The translations under genes and the position numbers were made by a program. Positions 17,044-25,788 of a stretch of 63,738 nucleotides of DNA are shown here, piece by piece. Below the pieces are notes generated by a model that ran no database searches, was not told where the DNA came from, and worked only from the letters and a program-made list of their open reading frames with translations. The stretch is from Prevotellaceae bacterium (GTDB lineage: Bacteria; Bacteroidota; Bacteroidia; Bacteroidales; Bacteroidaceae), in contig QAML01000050.1 in NCBI GenBank assembly GCA_003150315.1, positions 32,235 through 95,972 of the forward strand. The letters run 5' to 3'. Every line of letters starts with the position of its first letter. The first letter of the stretch is position 1.

Positions 17044-18013
17044 TTCTTCTGTGTTGAAGCCGCTAAAAAATCAATGAATCCCGGGTCTGTTTTTGTGGAA
17101 AAAGTGTTCGTTTTTACTTGTTGTCCGTATTGCTTTTTCGCATACTGTCGGCTTCATGAATGTACGTTTGTTCCGTGCAACCGCAATAAAAATTCTGTTG
17201 TGGTAACATTGATTTTTCTGTAGGCATAATGTGTTGCATTCTGTTTTGTCTGTTGTGCATTTACGGTATCCGAATATTTGTTCGTCTGATTTACCACGTT
17301 TGAAATTTGAAACCCCGAAATAAAATCGGCATTTTGAAACTGCAAATATGTGTAACGCCAAAATTGTGTAGCTGCAAAATCAAAATATGTTCTTTGTCTG
17401 TATGCTTATTTCCGAGAAATCTGATTTCCCTCTGCAATGGAAATAAAATTTGCGCTTTGACCGTTGGTATATTTTAAAGAATACTGAAATTTTCTCCCGC
17501 AAAAGCGGCAGGAACCTGTGAATATTGCGTTTTACATTGACTATCTTATTAAAAGTCCTCCGACTATACTACCCTTACAAGATTAGAACATCCTTACAAC
17601 TTGTTTTGCTTATGTGATATTATGCTATGCCACTAGAAATAAGGCATTGAAAAATAATATGTCGGGATAATGACATACTATTCCTGTAATAAACTTCCAT
17701 ATTATGCTCTGCATGCCTGTTTATGCAGATGAATTTTGAAAAATCTTCCCGTAACAGCGGCAAATAATCAGTAAAACCGATTTTGCAGCGGCTTTCTTAT
17801 AGACTTTCCTCCGGTCTATACAACCTTTATAAGAGTAGAATTTCTCTGCAACTTGTTTTTGCTAAACCTTATAATGATGTACTTCTGAAATTTTCCCTTC
17901 TGGAAAACAAAATATTGAGAGCAGTTGTATGAGAATATGGAAATGCTGCTGAGAATCAGGTATGCGTATGTGTGAATGTCCGTATGCTTTTGAGGTAAGT
18001 GGGGGTGTGTTTA
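17044..18013. other. Gene-free A+T-rich stretch holding a duplicated non-coding sequence
   Basis: About 970 bases without a credible gene. Short open frames on either strand (for example 17071-17361 minus) have no protein-like composition. The only structure seen is an imperfect duplication: 17484-17635 and 17736-17885 align over about 150 bp without large gaps (both contain CCCG-AA-AGCGGC, then TCTTAT, TCCTCCG, CAACTTGTTTT), with a further partial start at about 17883. It might be a diverged duplicated RNA gene or relic; no promoter box matches well. Confidence 0.5.
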
Positions 18014-18049
18014 TAAAAAAATCAGCCGCTCCTATATTGGAACGGCTGA
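18014..18049 (-). terminator. Intrinsic terminator of the rpsF-rpsR-rplI operon
   Basis: On the minus strand TCAGCCG (from 18049) pairs with CGGCTGA (to 18022), with an inner TCC/GGA pairing, followed by a run of T (18014-18020 is all A on the plus strand). Confidence 0.85.
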
Positions 18050-18085
18050 CGAAATTATAGCTTATGATTGTTTTTTGCTCTTATT

Positions 18086-18637
18086 TTAAGCTTCTGCGTT
18101 TTCGGTTTCTTCAGCTTTTACTTCTGCGGCAGCTGCTTCTTTTGCTTCTTCAGCCTTTTCTGCAGCTTTTACAGATTCTTCGGTTACTTTAGCATCCTCG
18201 TCAACAACAGAGAAGGGAACTTCTGCAGTAACTTCTTTGTGAAGATGAATGGTAGCTGTGTATTCGCCGATTTCCTTAACGCCTTTAACGTCTATACGCT
18301 TGCGGTCGATGTCGAAACCGGCTTCTTTGAGCTTGTCGGCAATCTGCAAAGAATTAACCGAGCCGTAGATAACGCCGGTGGGGCTGACTTTGGTAGCAAT
18401 AACCAATGCAGGAACTTTTGCAAGTTTGTCTGCAAGAGCCTGAGCCTCCTGTTTGATTTTCTCAAGCTTGTGAGCACGCTGTTTCAGTTTCTCTGCGAGC
18501 ACTTTGCGTGCACTTTCCGATGCAATGACCGCGCGCTTTGTGGGGATGAGGTAATTGCGACCGTAGCCGTTCTTTACCTTTACTATATCGTCCTTATATC
18601 CTAATCCTTGGATGTCTTCTAAAAGTATTACTTCCAT
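18086..18637 (-). CDS. rplI: 50S ribosomal protein L9 with acidic C-terminal extension
   Basis: L9 binds 23S rRNA near the L1 stalk base. The first about 148 residues are canonical (MEVILLEDIQGLGYKDDIVK; VKNGYGRNYLIPTKRAVIAS). The protein is 183 aa instead of about 150: the last about 35 residues are a Glu/Ala/Lys-rich tail (KAAEKAEEAKEAAAAEVKAE) that is probably helical or disordered. It is the last gene of the S6-S18-L9 operon, 18 bp after rpsR. Confidence 0.97.
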   Translation of the reverse strand: MEVILLEDIQGLGYKDDIVKVKNGYGRNYLIPTKRAVIASESARKVLAEKLKQRAHKLEKIKQEAQALADKLAKVPALVIATKVSPTGVIYGSVNSLQIADKLKEAGFDIDRKRIDVKGVKEIGEYTATIHLHKEVTAEVPFSVVDEDAKVTEESVKAAEKAEEAKEAAAAEVKAEETENAEA

Positions 18638-18655
18638 TGTTTTTCTCCTCTTTAA

Positions 18656-18925
18656 TTATTTCATCAAGTCTGTTACAAAGGGAAGCAGTGCCAAATGGCG
18701 TGCGCGTTTTACGGCTTGAGCCACGCGACGCTGATATTTGAGTGAAGTTCCCGTAATGCGGCGGGGAAGAATTTTACCCTGCTCGTTAAGGAATTTCTTG
18801 AGAAACTCGGGATCTTTGTAGTCAATGTACTTGATGCCGCTTTTTTTGAAACGGCAATATTTTTTCTTCTTCAGTTCGATTGAAGGCGGGGTTAGGTATC
18901 TGATTTCTGAATTTGCTTGTGCCAT
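18656..18925 (-). CDS. rpsR: 30S ribosomal protein S18
   Basis: The 89-residue protein has the conserved core [19 protein letters not shown] and [20 protein letters not shown] sequence (here [20 protein letters not shown]). It binds with S6 on the 30S platform. It starts 3 bp after the rpsF stop. Confidence 0.98.
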   Translation of the reverse strand: MAQANSEIRYLTPPSIELKKKKYCRFKKSGIKYIDYKDPEFLKKFLNEQGKILPRRITGTSLKYQRRVAQAVKRARHLALLPFVTDLMK

Positions 18926-18928
18926 TGT

Positions 18929-19276
18929 TTATTCCTCCTCTTTTTTAGCGTTCTTGCTGCGGCGTTTCTCTGCGTATTCGGCAGCGTATTTGTCCAATTT
19001 AACAGTGATGAAACGGATCACGCGCTCTTCGCGACGATACTCGGTTTCGAGTTTGAGCATCAATGAAGGGTCGGCTTTGAATTCAAGCAGAATGTAGAAT
19101 CCTGTTGATTTCTTCTCAATGGGGTAAGCTAATTTTTTGAGACCCCAATTCTCCTCGTTCAAGATTTCTGCACCGTTGCTGGTGAGAAGAGTCTTGAATT
19201 TTTCAACCGTTTCCTTCATCTGGTCAGCAGACAAAACGGGAGTCAAAATGAAAACGGTTTCGTACTGGTTAGTCAT
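18929..19276 (-). CDS. rpsF: 30S ribosomal protein S6
   Basis: The 115-residue protein starts [20 protein letters not shown] and contains [19 protein letters not shown], typical of S6. The C-terminus is lysine/glutamate-rich ([12 protein letters not shown]). It is the first gene of the operon and has its own -7 box. Confidence 0.98.
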   Translation of the reverse strand: MTNQYETVFILTPVLSADQMKETVEKFKTLLTSNGAEILNEENWGLKKLAYPIEKKSTGFYILLEFKADPSLMLKLETEYRREERVIRFITVKLDKYAAEYAEKRRSKNAKKEEE

Positions 19277-19315
19277 TACTCTGTTTGTTTAGTTAATAGT
19301 TTAATTAATCGGGCA

Positions 19316-19323
19316 CAAAAGTA
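19316..19323 (-). promoter_or_regulatory. -7 box (TACTTTTG) of the ribosomal operon
   Basis: CAAAAGTA on the plus strand reads TACTTTTG on the minus strand, 40 bp before the rpsF ATG. A TTGG lies about 19 bp further upstream, near the -33 position. Confidence 0.6.
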
Positions 19324-19396
19324 CTATTTTATTTTCATATAGCCAACTAACGTGGTAATCTTTTGGAAGTTTCGGCGTAGTGTGGCAACAAAAAGT

Positions 19397-19404
19397 TATA
19401 TTTG
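19397..19404 (+). promoter_or_regulatory. -7 box (TATATTTG) of the MarR gene
   Basis: TATATTTG is 20 bp before the chosen ATG at 19424. It excludes the in-frame upstream ATG at 19352, which lies before the promoter. Confidence 0.6.
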
Positions 19405-19423
19405 CAACAAAATCGTAGAAGTT

Positions 19424-19915
19424 ATGGATCCTTTAGTTGACATTGATGTAAGACTTATTTTTGCCATTCTCAACGGCAAGGTTTCCACGGCTATAAGTCA
19501 TAAGCTTGCTCGCGACTTTCAGAAAGCAAATCTTGAACTGAAGCCGGAGCAGTGGAATGTTTTGCAGCGTCTCACTTATCACGACGGAGTTTCTCAGCAG
19601 GAACTTTGCGAAGTAATGTTCAAAGATCGCCCGGGAATGGTGAGACTTGTAAATTCCATGGTAGAAGCGGGGCTTGTTACCCGCACTTTGAACCGTTTTG
19701 ACCGTAGGAAGAACATTATACGTATCACAGAAAAGGGAAAGCGCATGCAGGAAGCCTCCATAAGAATTGCTTTGCAGACACTTCGCGGCGCGCTTCGGGG
19801 GTTGAGTTTGAATGATATCCGTACAACTCAGGCGGTGCTTATGAAAGTTTTCGAGAATATCACGGAAAGTCTCGGCACCAAGCCACCCACGGTTTCCAAG
19901 ATAGCATACGATTAA
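19424..19915 (+). CDS. MarR-family transcriptional regulator
   Basis: The 163-residue protein carries a MarR winged helix: LELKPEQWNVLQRLTYHDGV, SQQELCEVMFKDRPGMVRLV (recognition helix), then the wing LVTRTLNRFDRRKNIIRITE and a dimerising C-terminal helix. The start at 19424 was chosen from the promoter position and because residues before MDPLVDID are not family-like. The effector and target are unknown; divergent rpsF is 148 bp away and metY is 80 bp downstream. Confidence 0.88.
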   Translation: MDPLVDIDVRLIFAILNGKVSTAISHKLARDFQKANLELKPEQWNVLQRLTYHDGVSQQELCEVMFKDRPGMVRLVNSMVEAGLVTRTLNRFDRRKNIIRITEKGKRMQEASIRIALQTLRGALRGLSLNDIRTTQAVLMKVFENITESLGTKPPTVSKIAYD

Positions 19916-19960
19916 CGATGCCGGCGTTGGAAAAGGTGGCGGATTGCAAATATTAATGCG

Positions 19961-19968
19961 TAACTTTG
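19961..19968 (+). promoter_or_regulatory. -7 box (TAACTTTG) of metY
   Basis: TAACTTTG lies 28 bp before the metY ATG. It suggests that metY is not simply read through from the MarR gene. Confidence 0.55.
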
Positions 19969-19995
19969 CAAAGTTTTTTACGATAGACATAGAAA

Positions 19996-21279
19996 ATGAA
20001 AAAGAATTTGAAACCCGCCACATTATGTGTGCAAGCGGGATGGATGCCGAAGAACGGCGAATCGAGAGTGCTTCCCATAATTCAGAGCACAACGTTCAAA
20101 TATGATAACTCGGAGGAAATGGCAATGCTCTTTGACCTTAAGAAAGAAGGCTATTTCTATACCCGTTTGCAAAATCCCACGAATGATGCGGTGGCAAGTA
20201 AGATTGCTGCTCTCGAAGGAGGAATTGGTGCGGTGCTTACTTCGAGTGGGCAGGCCGCAAACCTTTATGCGGTGTTTAATATTTGTGAGGCGGGCGATCA
20301 TGTGGTGGCTTCAAACGAAATATACGGCGGAACTTACAACCTATTCGGCGTTACGCTGAAAAAACTCGGCATAGAATGCACGTTTGTTAACCCGGAATCT
20401 TCCGAAGAAGAGATACAGAAAGCATTCAAACCGAACACCAAGGTGCTATTCGGCGAAACAATTTCAAATCCCGGCTGCAATGTGCTTGATATTGAGAAAT
20501 TCGCACGAATTGCTCATAGAAACGGTGTGCCTTTAATAGTTGACAATACTTTTGCAACCCCTATAAATTGCCGTCCGTTTGATTGGGGATGCGACATAAT
20601 AACTCATTCCACGACAAAATACATGGACGGTCATGCTACACAGGTAGGTGGCGCGGTTGTAGACAGTGGTAATTTCGATTGGGAGGCACATAGCGATAAA
20701 TTTCCCGGACTATGCACTCCCGACGAGTCATATCACGGCTTGACTTACACAAAGGCTTTCGGCAAGATGGGGTATATTACGAAACTTGTGGCGCAGTTGC
20801 AGAGAGATCTCGGAGCAGTGCCATCGCCTCACAATTCTTTCCTTCTCAATCTCGGGCTTGAAACTTTGCATTTGCGTATGTCGCAGCATTGCAAAAACGC
20901 ACAGCGTGTGGCTGAATTCTTACATGATGATCCGCGTGTGGCTTGGGTTCATTATTGTGGCTTGAAAGATGACAAGAATCACGAACTTGCCGAAAAATAT
21001 CTCCCGAACGGTTCGTGCGGAGTCATGGCTTTTGGTTTGAAAGGCAATCGTGATACAGCAATAAAGTTTATGGATTCGCTCGAGATGATTTGTATTGTTA
21101 CACATGTAGCAGATGCTCGTTCCTGTGTGCTTCATCCTGCGAGCCACACCCATCGTCAGCTTAGCGACGAGCAACTTAAGGAAGCCGGCATAGCACCAGA
21201 TCTTATTCGTCTCTCGGTTGGTATAGAAGACTGCGAAGATATTGTCAACGACATACGTCAGGCTCTTGACAAAATCTGA
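19996..21279 (+). CDS. metY: O-acetylhomoserine sulfhydrylase / Cys-Met metabolism PLP enzyme
   Basis: This PLP enzyme makes homocysteine from O-acetylhomoserine and sulfide. The 427-residue length suits MetY, which is longer than MetB/MetC. Motifs: PIIQSTTFKYDN near 28-39, TRLQNPTNDAVASKIAALEGG, SSGQAANLYAVF, NEIYGGTYNLF, the cofactor-binding DNTFATPI and the Schiff-base lysine in HSTTKYMDGH. The C-terminus contains HPASHTHRQLSDEQ and RLSVGIEDCEDI. It is followed after 10 bp by menA and then a CPBP protease gene in one apparent operon. Confidence 0.92.
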   Translation: MKKNLKPATLCVQAGWMPKNGESRVLPIIQSTTFKYDNSEEMAMLFDLKKEGYFYTRLQNPTNDAVASKIAALEGGIGAVLTSSGQAANLYAVFNICEAGDHVVASNEIYGGTYNLFGVTLKKLGIECTFVNPESSEEEIQKAFKPNTKVLFGETISNPGCNVLDIEKFARIAHRNGVPLIVDNTFATPINCRPFDWGCDIITHSTTKYMDGHATQVGGAVVDSGNFDWEAHSDKFPGLCTPDESYHGLTYTKAFGKMGYITKLVAQLQRDLGAVPSPHNSFLLNLGLETLHLRMSQHCKNAQRVAEFLHDDPRVAWVHYCGLKDDKNHELAEKYLPNGSCGVMAFGLKGNRDTAIKFMDSLEMICIVTHVADARSCVLHPASHTHRQLSDEQLKEAGIAPDLIRLSVGIEDCEDIVNDIRQALDKI

Positions 21280-21289
21280 TTTGCTGTTT

Positions 21290-22210
21290 ATGGAAATAGT
21301 ACAGAACAGAACCGTCAGGGATTGGATTATAGCTGTAAGACCCTGGTCGTTCACCACGTCCTCTGTGGCGGTGTTGGTAACGGTGGCATATTTGTTTTAT
21401 ATCAATTGTGCCGGGGCGGTAAACGGAAATATCGATTGGCTTAATGCTTCGCTTTGTCTGCCTTTGCTTATGATTCTTCATGCCGGGGGAAATCTTGTGA
21501 GCGATTACTATGATTATATAAAAGGAATCGACGGTCCGTATTGTATTAACGGCGTTACCTGGATACGTTCCGGGATGTTCAAACCAAAGGAGATACTTTA
21601 TTACGGTTGGTCTCTGCTTGCCGTAGGCTCGTTGATAGGTTTGGTCATACTTTTACGCTCCGATTTTTCCGCCATGTGGATTGGTGTTTTGGGGTTGTTG
21701 CTTCCGTTGTTTTACTATGTGCTTAAGGCTCATGTTCTCGGTGACTTGGACATTTTGCTGTGCTTTGCTCTTTTGCCGGGAATAGGAACATGCTATGTGG
21801 CAACGGCTGATTATCATCCCGAGATGCTTCTGTATTGTCTGCCGTTCGGTTTGCATATTGTGGCAATACTTCATGCCAATAATACTCGCGATATAGTTAG
21901 CGACAAAAAGGCCGGTCTTGAAACGCTTAGCGGTAAAGTTGGCGTTCGGGTCTCACAGTGGATATATTGTATCGAAGTTGTTGTTCCGTATATCCTTGTC
22001 GTTGTTTACTGTGCCTTTTGCGGATTGAGTTGGTGGCTGCTTGTAACGTTTCTTTCCCTGCCTGTGGCATTGCGCAACCTTAAAAGCATGATGGGCAGAG
22101 GCAATGTGGAAAACGGAAATATAATGCGTCTTGACCAAAGTACGGCGCAATTTCAATTTCTTTTCGGTTTGCTCTATGCCTTGGGCTTTGTGCTTGGCGG
22201 AATATTTTGA
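21290..22210 (+). CDS. menA: 1,4-dihydroxy-2-naphthoate polyprenyltransferase (UbiA family)
   Basis: MenA attaches a polyprenyl chain to DHNA in menaquinone synthesis at the inner membrane. The 306-residue polytopic protein has both Asp-rich motifs of the UbiA superfamily: NLVSDYYDYIKGID (first) and NNTRDIVSDKKAGLETLSGK (second). The start MEIVQNRTVRDWIIAVRPWS was chosen because RPWSFTTS near the N-terminus matches MenA proteins; a longer frame from 21242 would overlap metY. A neighbouring polyprenyl diphosphate synthase at 29579 could supply the side chain. Confidence 0.88.
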   Translation: MEIVQNRTVRDWIIAVRPWSFTTSSVAVLVTVAYLFYINCAGAVNGNIDWLNASLCLPLLMILHAGGNLVSDYYDYIKGIDGPYCINGVTWIRSGMFKPKEILYYGWSLLAVGSLIGLVILLRSDFSAMWIGVLGLLLPLFYYVLKAHVLGDLDILLCFALLPGIGTCYVATADYHPEMLLYCLPFGLHIVAILHANNTRDIVSDKKAGLETLSGKVGVRVSQWIYCIEVVVPYILVVVYCAFCGLSWWLLVTFLSLPVALRNLKSMMGRGNVENGNIMRLDQSTAQFQFLFGLLYALGFVLGGIF

Positions 22211-22219
22211 TTGTGAGTT

Positions 22220-22846
22220 ATGATTACTGAAAATAAAGGAGTAGTTACAGGCATATTGATTGCCGCAACGCTTTGGTTCTTTATGTTCTCGCCTTGGACG
22301 GCACCGATGATAAACTTTTGGGGTGCCATGACGTTTTCCGCCGTAATCCTAACCTGTGTTTCGCGGTGGCTTTGCCCCGAAATGTTCAAGGAATTGCGTT
22401 TCGGCGGTAAGCAGATAGTTCTCGGATTTGCCATAGCCTTCGTTTTGTGGTGGGTGTTTTGGATTGGAGATAAGATGTCGCAACTTATTTTCAACTTTGC
22501 CCGTCCGCAGGTGGACATGATTTATTCCATGGGCAATGGAACAAGTTCCGTGATTATTGCAATATTACTATTGTTAATCATAGGTCCTGCCGAGGAAATT
22601 TTCTGGCGCGGTTTTGTTCAGCGCAGGCTTATGCTCAGGTTCGGAAGCAACATCGGTTTTATTGCGGCTACAGTTTGTTACGCCCTTGTCCATATATGGT
22701 CGTTCAATTTCATGCTTGTCATGGCGGCACTTGTGGTGGGTTTTTGCTGGGGTCTGACATATCGTTTTTTCCCGCGCTTGCTCCCTGCACTTATTGTGTC
22801 TCACGCTGTGTGGGATGCCTGTGCTTTTGTGATATTCCCGTTTTGA
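22220..22846 (+). CDS. CPBP-family intramembrane metalloprotease
   Basis: The 208-residue membrane protein carries the Rce1/CPBP motifs: GPAEEIFWRGFVQRRL (EExxxR), CYALVHIWSF (motif with the catalytic His) and LIVSHAVWDACAF (third motif). About six hydrophobic helices are visible. The substrate is unknown; in bacteria the family is linked to peptide or bacteriocin handling. It starts 9 bp after menA. Confidence 0.88.
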   Translation: MITENKGVVTGILIAATLWFFMFSPWTAPMINFWGAMTFSAVILTCVSRWLCPEMFKELRFGGKQIVLGFAIAFVLWWVFWIGDKMSQLIFNFARPQVDMIYSMGNGTSSVIIAILLLLIIGPAEEIFWRGFVQRRLMLRFGSNIGFIAATVCYALVHIWSFNFMLVMAALVVGFCWGLTYRFFPRLLPALIVSHAVWDACAFVIFPF

Positions 22847-22862
22847 CACGCATATATAATAT

Positions 22863-22902
22863 AAATGGTGTGCCGAACATTTAGTTTGACACACCATTTT
22901 TC
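22863..22902. terminator. Bidirectional terminator between the CPBP gene and rprY
   Basis: AAATGGTGTG (22863-22872) pairs with CACACCATTT (22890-22899), with T runs on both strands' exits. Confidence 0.8.
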
Positions 22903-22918
22903 TGTTTGCAATATTTTC

Positions 22919-23611
22919 TTATGCCGGAATTATGAGCTTGTAGCCTTTTCCGTGAATATTGATAATCTCTACATCGGGATCTGCACGCAGATGTTTGCGC
23001 AGTTTCGTGATGTAAACGTCCATACTGCGGGCATTGAAATAATTGTCGTCCACCCATATTGTCTTAAGTGCGAAATCGCGCTGAAGAATTTCGTTTGCGT
23101 GTTCGCAAAGAAGCTTCAACAAGTCGCACTCTTTGGTTGTAAGCTTCGTGGTAGTGTCGTCAATCTTAAGTGTCTGCTTTTGCGTGTCAAAGAAGAACTT
23201 GCCGATTTGGAAGTTAGTCTGTTCGGTATTCTTCTTTCCGTGAACGCGGCGCAGAATAGCCTCAATACGAAAAACAAGTTCCTCCATAGAGAACGGTTTG
23301 GTAATGTAATCGTCGCCGCCAATCTTGAAGCCGTTGAGAATATCAGCCTTGAGAGTTTTGGCAGTAAGGAAGATAATGGGCACTTCCGCATTAATCTGTC
23401 GTATTTCCTTGGCAAGGGTGAAGCCGTCTTTCTTTGGCATCATTACGTCAAGCACGCAGATGTCGAATTTGCCTTTCATGAATGAACGGAAGCCCGCATC
23501 GCCGTCCTGGCATAGTTCGGTGTCGAAGCCTTTTGCCTGCAAATATTCGCGCAGGAGCATTCCTAAATTTTCGTCGTCTTCGCAAAGAAGGATGTGCATT
23601 TGTTCGTCCAT
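22919..23611 (-). CDS. rprY: Response regulator, OmpR/PhoB type (RprY-like)
   Basis: The 230-residue protein has an N-terminal receiver with the acidic pair EDDE (11-14), phosphoacceptor Asp55 in VLDVMMPKKDG and the lysine of FLTAKTLKAD. The C-terminal winged helix includes LTTKECDLLKLLCEHANEIL and DVYITKLRKHLRADP. It begins 3 bp after the sensor kinase gene, so the two form a pair. RprXY was first described in Bacteroides fragilis; what it senses here is not shown. Confidence 0.92.
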   Translation of the reverse strand: MDEQMHILLCEDDENLGMLLREYLQAKGFDTELCQDGDAGFRSFMKGKFDICVLDVMMPKKDGFTLAKEIRQINAEVPIIFLTAKTLKADILNGFKIGGDDYITKPFSMEELVFRIEAILRRVHGKKNTEQTNFQIGKFFFDTQKQTLKIDDTTTKLTTKECDLLKLLCEHANEILQRDFALKTIWVDDNYFNARSMDVYITKLRKHLRADPDVEIINIHGKGYKLIIPA

Positions 23612-23614
23612 AAT

Positions 23615-25162
23615 TTATTTTTCTTTTATTGTTGGTAATGTTATTACAAAGTTGGTGCCTTGACCGTATTGGCTTTCGGCGTGTATGTTTCCATCGTGCA
23701 GACTCACAATCTGTTTTACATAGGCAAGCCCGAGACCGAAACCTTTTACGTCGTGGCGGTTGCCGGTATGCACTCTGTAGAAACGGTCGAATATCTTGTG
23801 AAGGTTTTCGCGCTTTATGCCTATTCCGTTGTCCTCTATGCTTATCACCATGTGGCTTCCGTCGTTGCGCGTGGTTATACGCAGTTTCAGCGGTTCCTCT
23901 TCGCGGCGATATTTGAGGGCGTTGTCCAGAAGATTGAATATCACGTTGGTCAGATGAATTTCGTCGCCGTAAACAATGGAATGCTCTGCGCCGAGGTCGG
24001 TAGTGAGAGTTCCGTTCACATTCTTCACTTTTATGAGATAGGTATGGGCAACGTCTTCTATCACCTTGTTCATGTCGAGTTCGCGTTTGTTGTAGCGTGC
24101 CTTGTTGTGCTCGTAGAGTGAAACTTGAAGCACTTTCTCCACCTGGAAACGCAATCGTTTTGTTTCGTCGTTGATTACCCCCGACAGATGTTTGAACATT
24201 GTTTCGTTCTTTCCCACCGAGGGGTCGGACAACATCTGTGCGGCGAGCGATATGGTGGATATGGGAGTTTTGAACTCGTGTGTCATGTTGTTTATAAAGT
24301 CGTTCTTCATCTCCGTATACTTTCGCTGGCGCAGTATAAGGTAGATTATGAACACATACATGAGAAGCAGAATCACGGTAAACATGAGTGCCGGCACAAT
24401 GAAGCGTATGCTTTGGAATATGTAGCGGTTCATGTCGGGGAAATGCAGCTTGATTATCGTCATGTTGCTCGGCGGATCGTTGGGAAAGAGTATTCTTGCC
24501 ACTGCGTGGTCCTCTCCGTCGGAATTGTAGTCCGAGCAGCGGAATATTTCCTTGCCGTTGTGGTCCATAAGGCGGAAGTGATAGGGTATGTTTATTCCGT
24601 TGTTTGCCAGTTCGAATTTCAGGCTGCGGTCAAGGTCGCGAAAATCAATCCTCTCGTTTATGGGGCGTTTGTCAGTCTCCGAAAGAAGCATGTAAACCAC
24701 TTCGTTTAGTTTTTTGTACTGATATACGTAACGCTTCTTTATCACGTCCTGCATTTCCTTTGTTATGGTGTTTTTGGGAAACGGAGGTTGGTGGAGCATT
24801 TCGCCCGTAAGCTTTTCTGAGGGCATTCCCGGCATGGTTTCGAGCATCGGAGCCGTTGTGGTGTCCTTTTTCATGTGGGTGTTCACGGCTTGCGCGTTGT
24901 TCAATTGCGGAATCATTGTGTCGCGCTTCGATACTTTCTCGCTTGAACGTATATAGTTTTTTGCGTCGTTTATAAGTCCCCGTCGCGTTTCCTCAAACTC
25001 CATGTTGTGGCTCACGCGCGTTATGCTGCGGTTGACCGATTCGCTGAACTGTTCACGCCTCATGTCTATCACCTCCCGCAGATAACTGAGCTGGAGGACG
25101 AACAATATGATGAAGCAAACGCCCATCAGTATCGTTACTATTACGATTGTTGACTTTTTCAT
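23615..25162 (-). CDS. rprX: Sensor histidine kinase (RprX-like)
   Basis: The 515-residue protein has a first transmembrane helix at about 5-25 (STIVIVTILMGVCFIILFVL), a periplasmic sensor part of about 240 residues, a second helix near 260-285 (FIVPALMFTVILLLMYVFII), and HisKA with the phosphorylated His in NNMTHEFKTPISTI. HATPase_c boxes are NLLDNALKY, ISIEDNGIGIK and GFGLGLAYVKQI. The start MKKSTIVIV at 25162 gives a clean membrane anchor. The -7 box ends only 4 bp upstream, so the mRNA may be leaderless. Confidence 0.93.
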   Translation of the reverse strand: MKKSTIVIVTILMGVCFIILFVLQLSYLREVIDMRREQFSESVNRSITRVSHNMEFEETRRGLINDAKNYIRSSEKVSKRDTMIPQLNNAQAVNTHMKKDTTTAPMLETMPGMPSEKLTGEMLHQPPFPKNTITKEMQDVIKKRYVYQYKKLNEVVYMLLSETDKRPINERIDFRDLDRSLKFELANNGINIPYHFRLMDHNGKEIFRCSDYNSDGEDHAVARILFPNDPPSNMTIIKLHFPDMNRYIFQSIRFIVPALMFTVILLLMYVFIIYLILRQRKYTEMKNDFINNMTHEFKTPISTISLAAQMLSDPSVGKNETMFKHLSGVINDETKRLRFQVEKVLQVSLYEHNKARYNKRELDMNKVIEDVAHTYLIKVKNVNGTLTTDLGAEHSIVYGDEIHLTNVIFNLLDNALKYRREEEPLKLRITTRNDGSHMVISIEDNGIGIKRENLHKIFDRFYRVHTGNRHDVKGFGLGLAYVKQIVSLHDGNIHAESQYGQGTNFVITLPTIKEK

Positions 25163-25166
25163 ACGG

Positions 25167-25174
25167 CAAATGTA
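25167..25174 (-). promoter_or_regulatory. -7 box (TACATTTG) immediately before rprX
   Basis: CAAATGTA on the plus strand reads TACATTTG; only CCGT separates it from the ATG at 25162, which places transcription start at or inside the start codon. Confidence 0.5.
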
Positions 25175-25463
25175 AAAACAATGCAATTAAATGAATGCAG
25201 ATTTTCTTTTTTATTATTTCCTTTTTTAACTTAATTGGCGAAAATAAAAAATATAATTGACGTAATAGTAATTATAAAACGAAATCTGCTTTGCGTTTAG
25301 TGAAAAACTTGTTCCTGCTTATATTGGAAGTTAATGAATTTTCCCCAAAATGCGCGGAAATTTGCGTCAAACGGTTTTTTGTTAAAACCTTCACCTTGTT
25401 ATGAAAAAAAACGGAGACGAAATACTATTAATGTGGGTTGAAAAAATGCTTTTTCCCGATGTG

Positions 25464-25590
25464 CTAAAAAAACACATGGCTTGTTGTAAAAAACATAAGG
25501 CACATATTTTAAAATAAGTGCCTTGTATTTTAAAATATATGCCTTGTATTTTTGGATATTCCAAATGTCTGATAAACAAGAACATACAAG
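25464..25590 (+). repeat. Dispersed intergenic palindromic element, copy E
   Basis: The core is 25464-25553 with the strong central palindrome AAGGCACATATTTTAAAATA into AGTGCCTTGTATTT. The right flank CTGATAAACAAGAACATACA resembles that of copy H. The rest of the 625-bp gap between rprX and the aquaporin relic holds an 8-bp inverted repeat (CAGCCTTC 25650-25657 / GAAGGCTG 25683-25690) and no gene. Confidence 0.9.
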
Positions 25591-25734
25591 ATTTGTTGAA
25601 AATTAGATAAATGCTTGATTATCTGCTGTTTGCTGAAAACTCCGTCCTGCAGCCTTCAAACAGTGGTGAACGAAGGGTTTACGAAGGCTGTTGCGGCATC
25701 GTGCATGAGCGGTTAACGCTCAAAAGTTGGGGAA

Positions 25735-25770
25735 CAAAAACGCACGACTCGTGAGCCGTGCGTTTTCTAT
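25735..25770 (-). terminator. Intrinsic terminator downstream of the aquaporin relic
   Basis: AAAACGCACG pairs with CGTGCGTTTT around GCTCACGAG; on the minus strand the stem is followed by TTTTTG. It shows that the relic once had, or still has, its own transcript. Confidence 0.8.
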
Positions 25771-25788
25771 TAGTATAAAAAATTAAAT

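Noticed and set aside
17071..17361. 96-codon minus-strand frame in the large gap
   Set aside because: No promoter, no family resemblance and composition typical of random A+T-rich sequence.
17484..17905. 6S or other named RNA
   Set aside because: I could not match promoter, terminator or consensus structure; kept only as an unexplained duplication.
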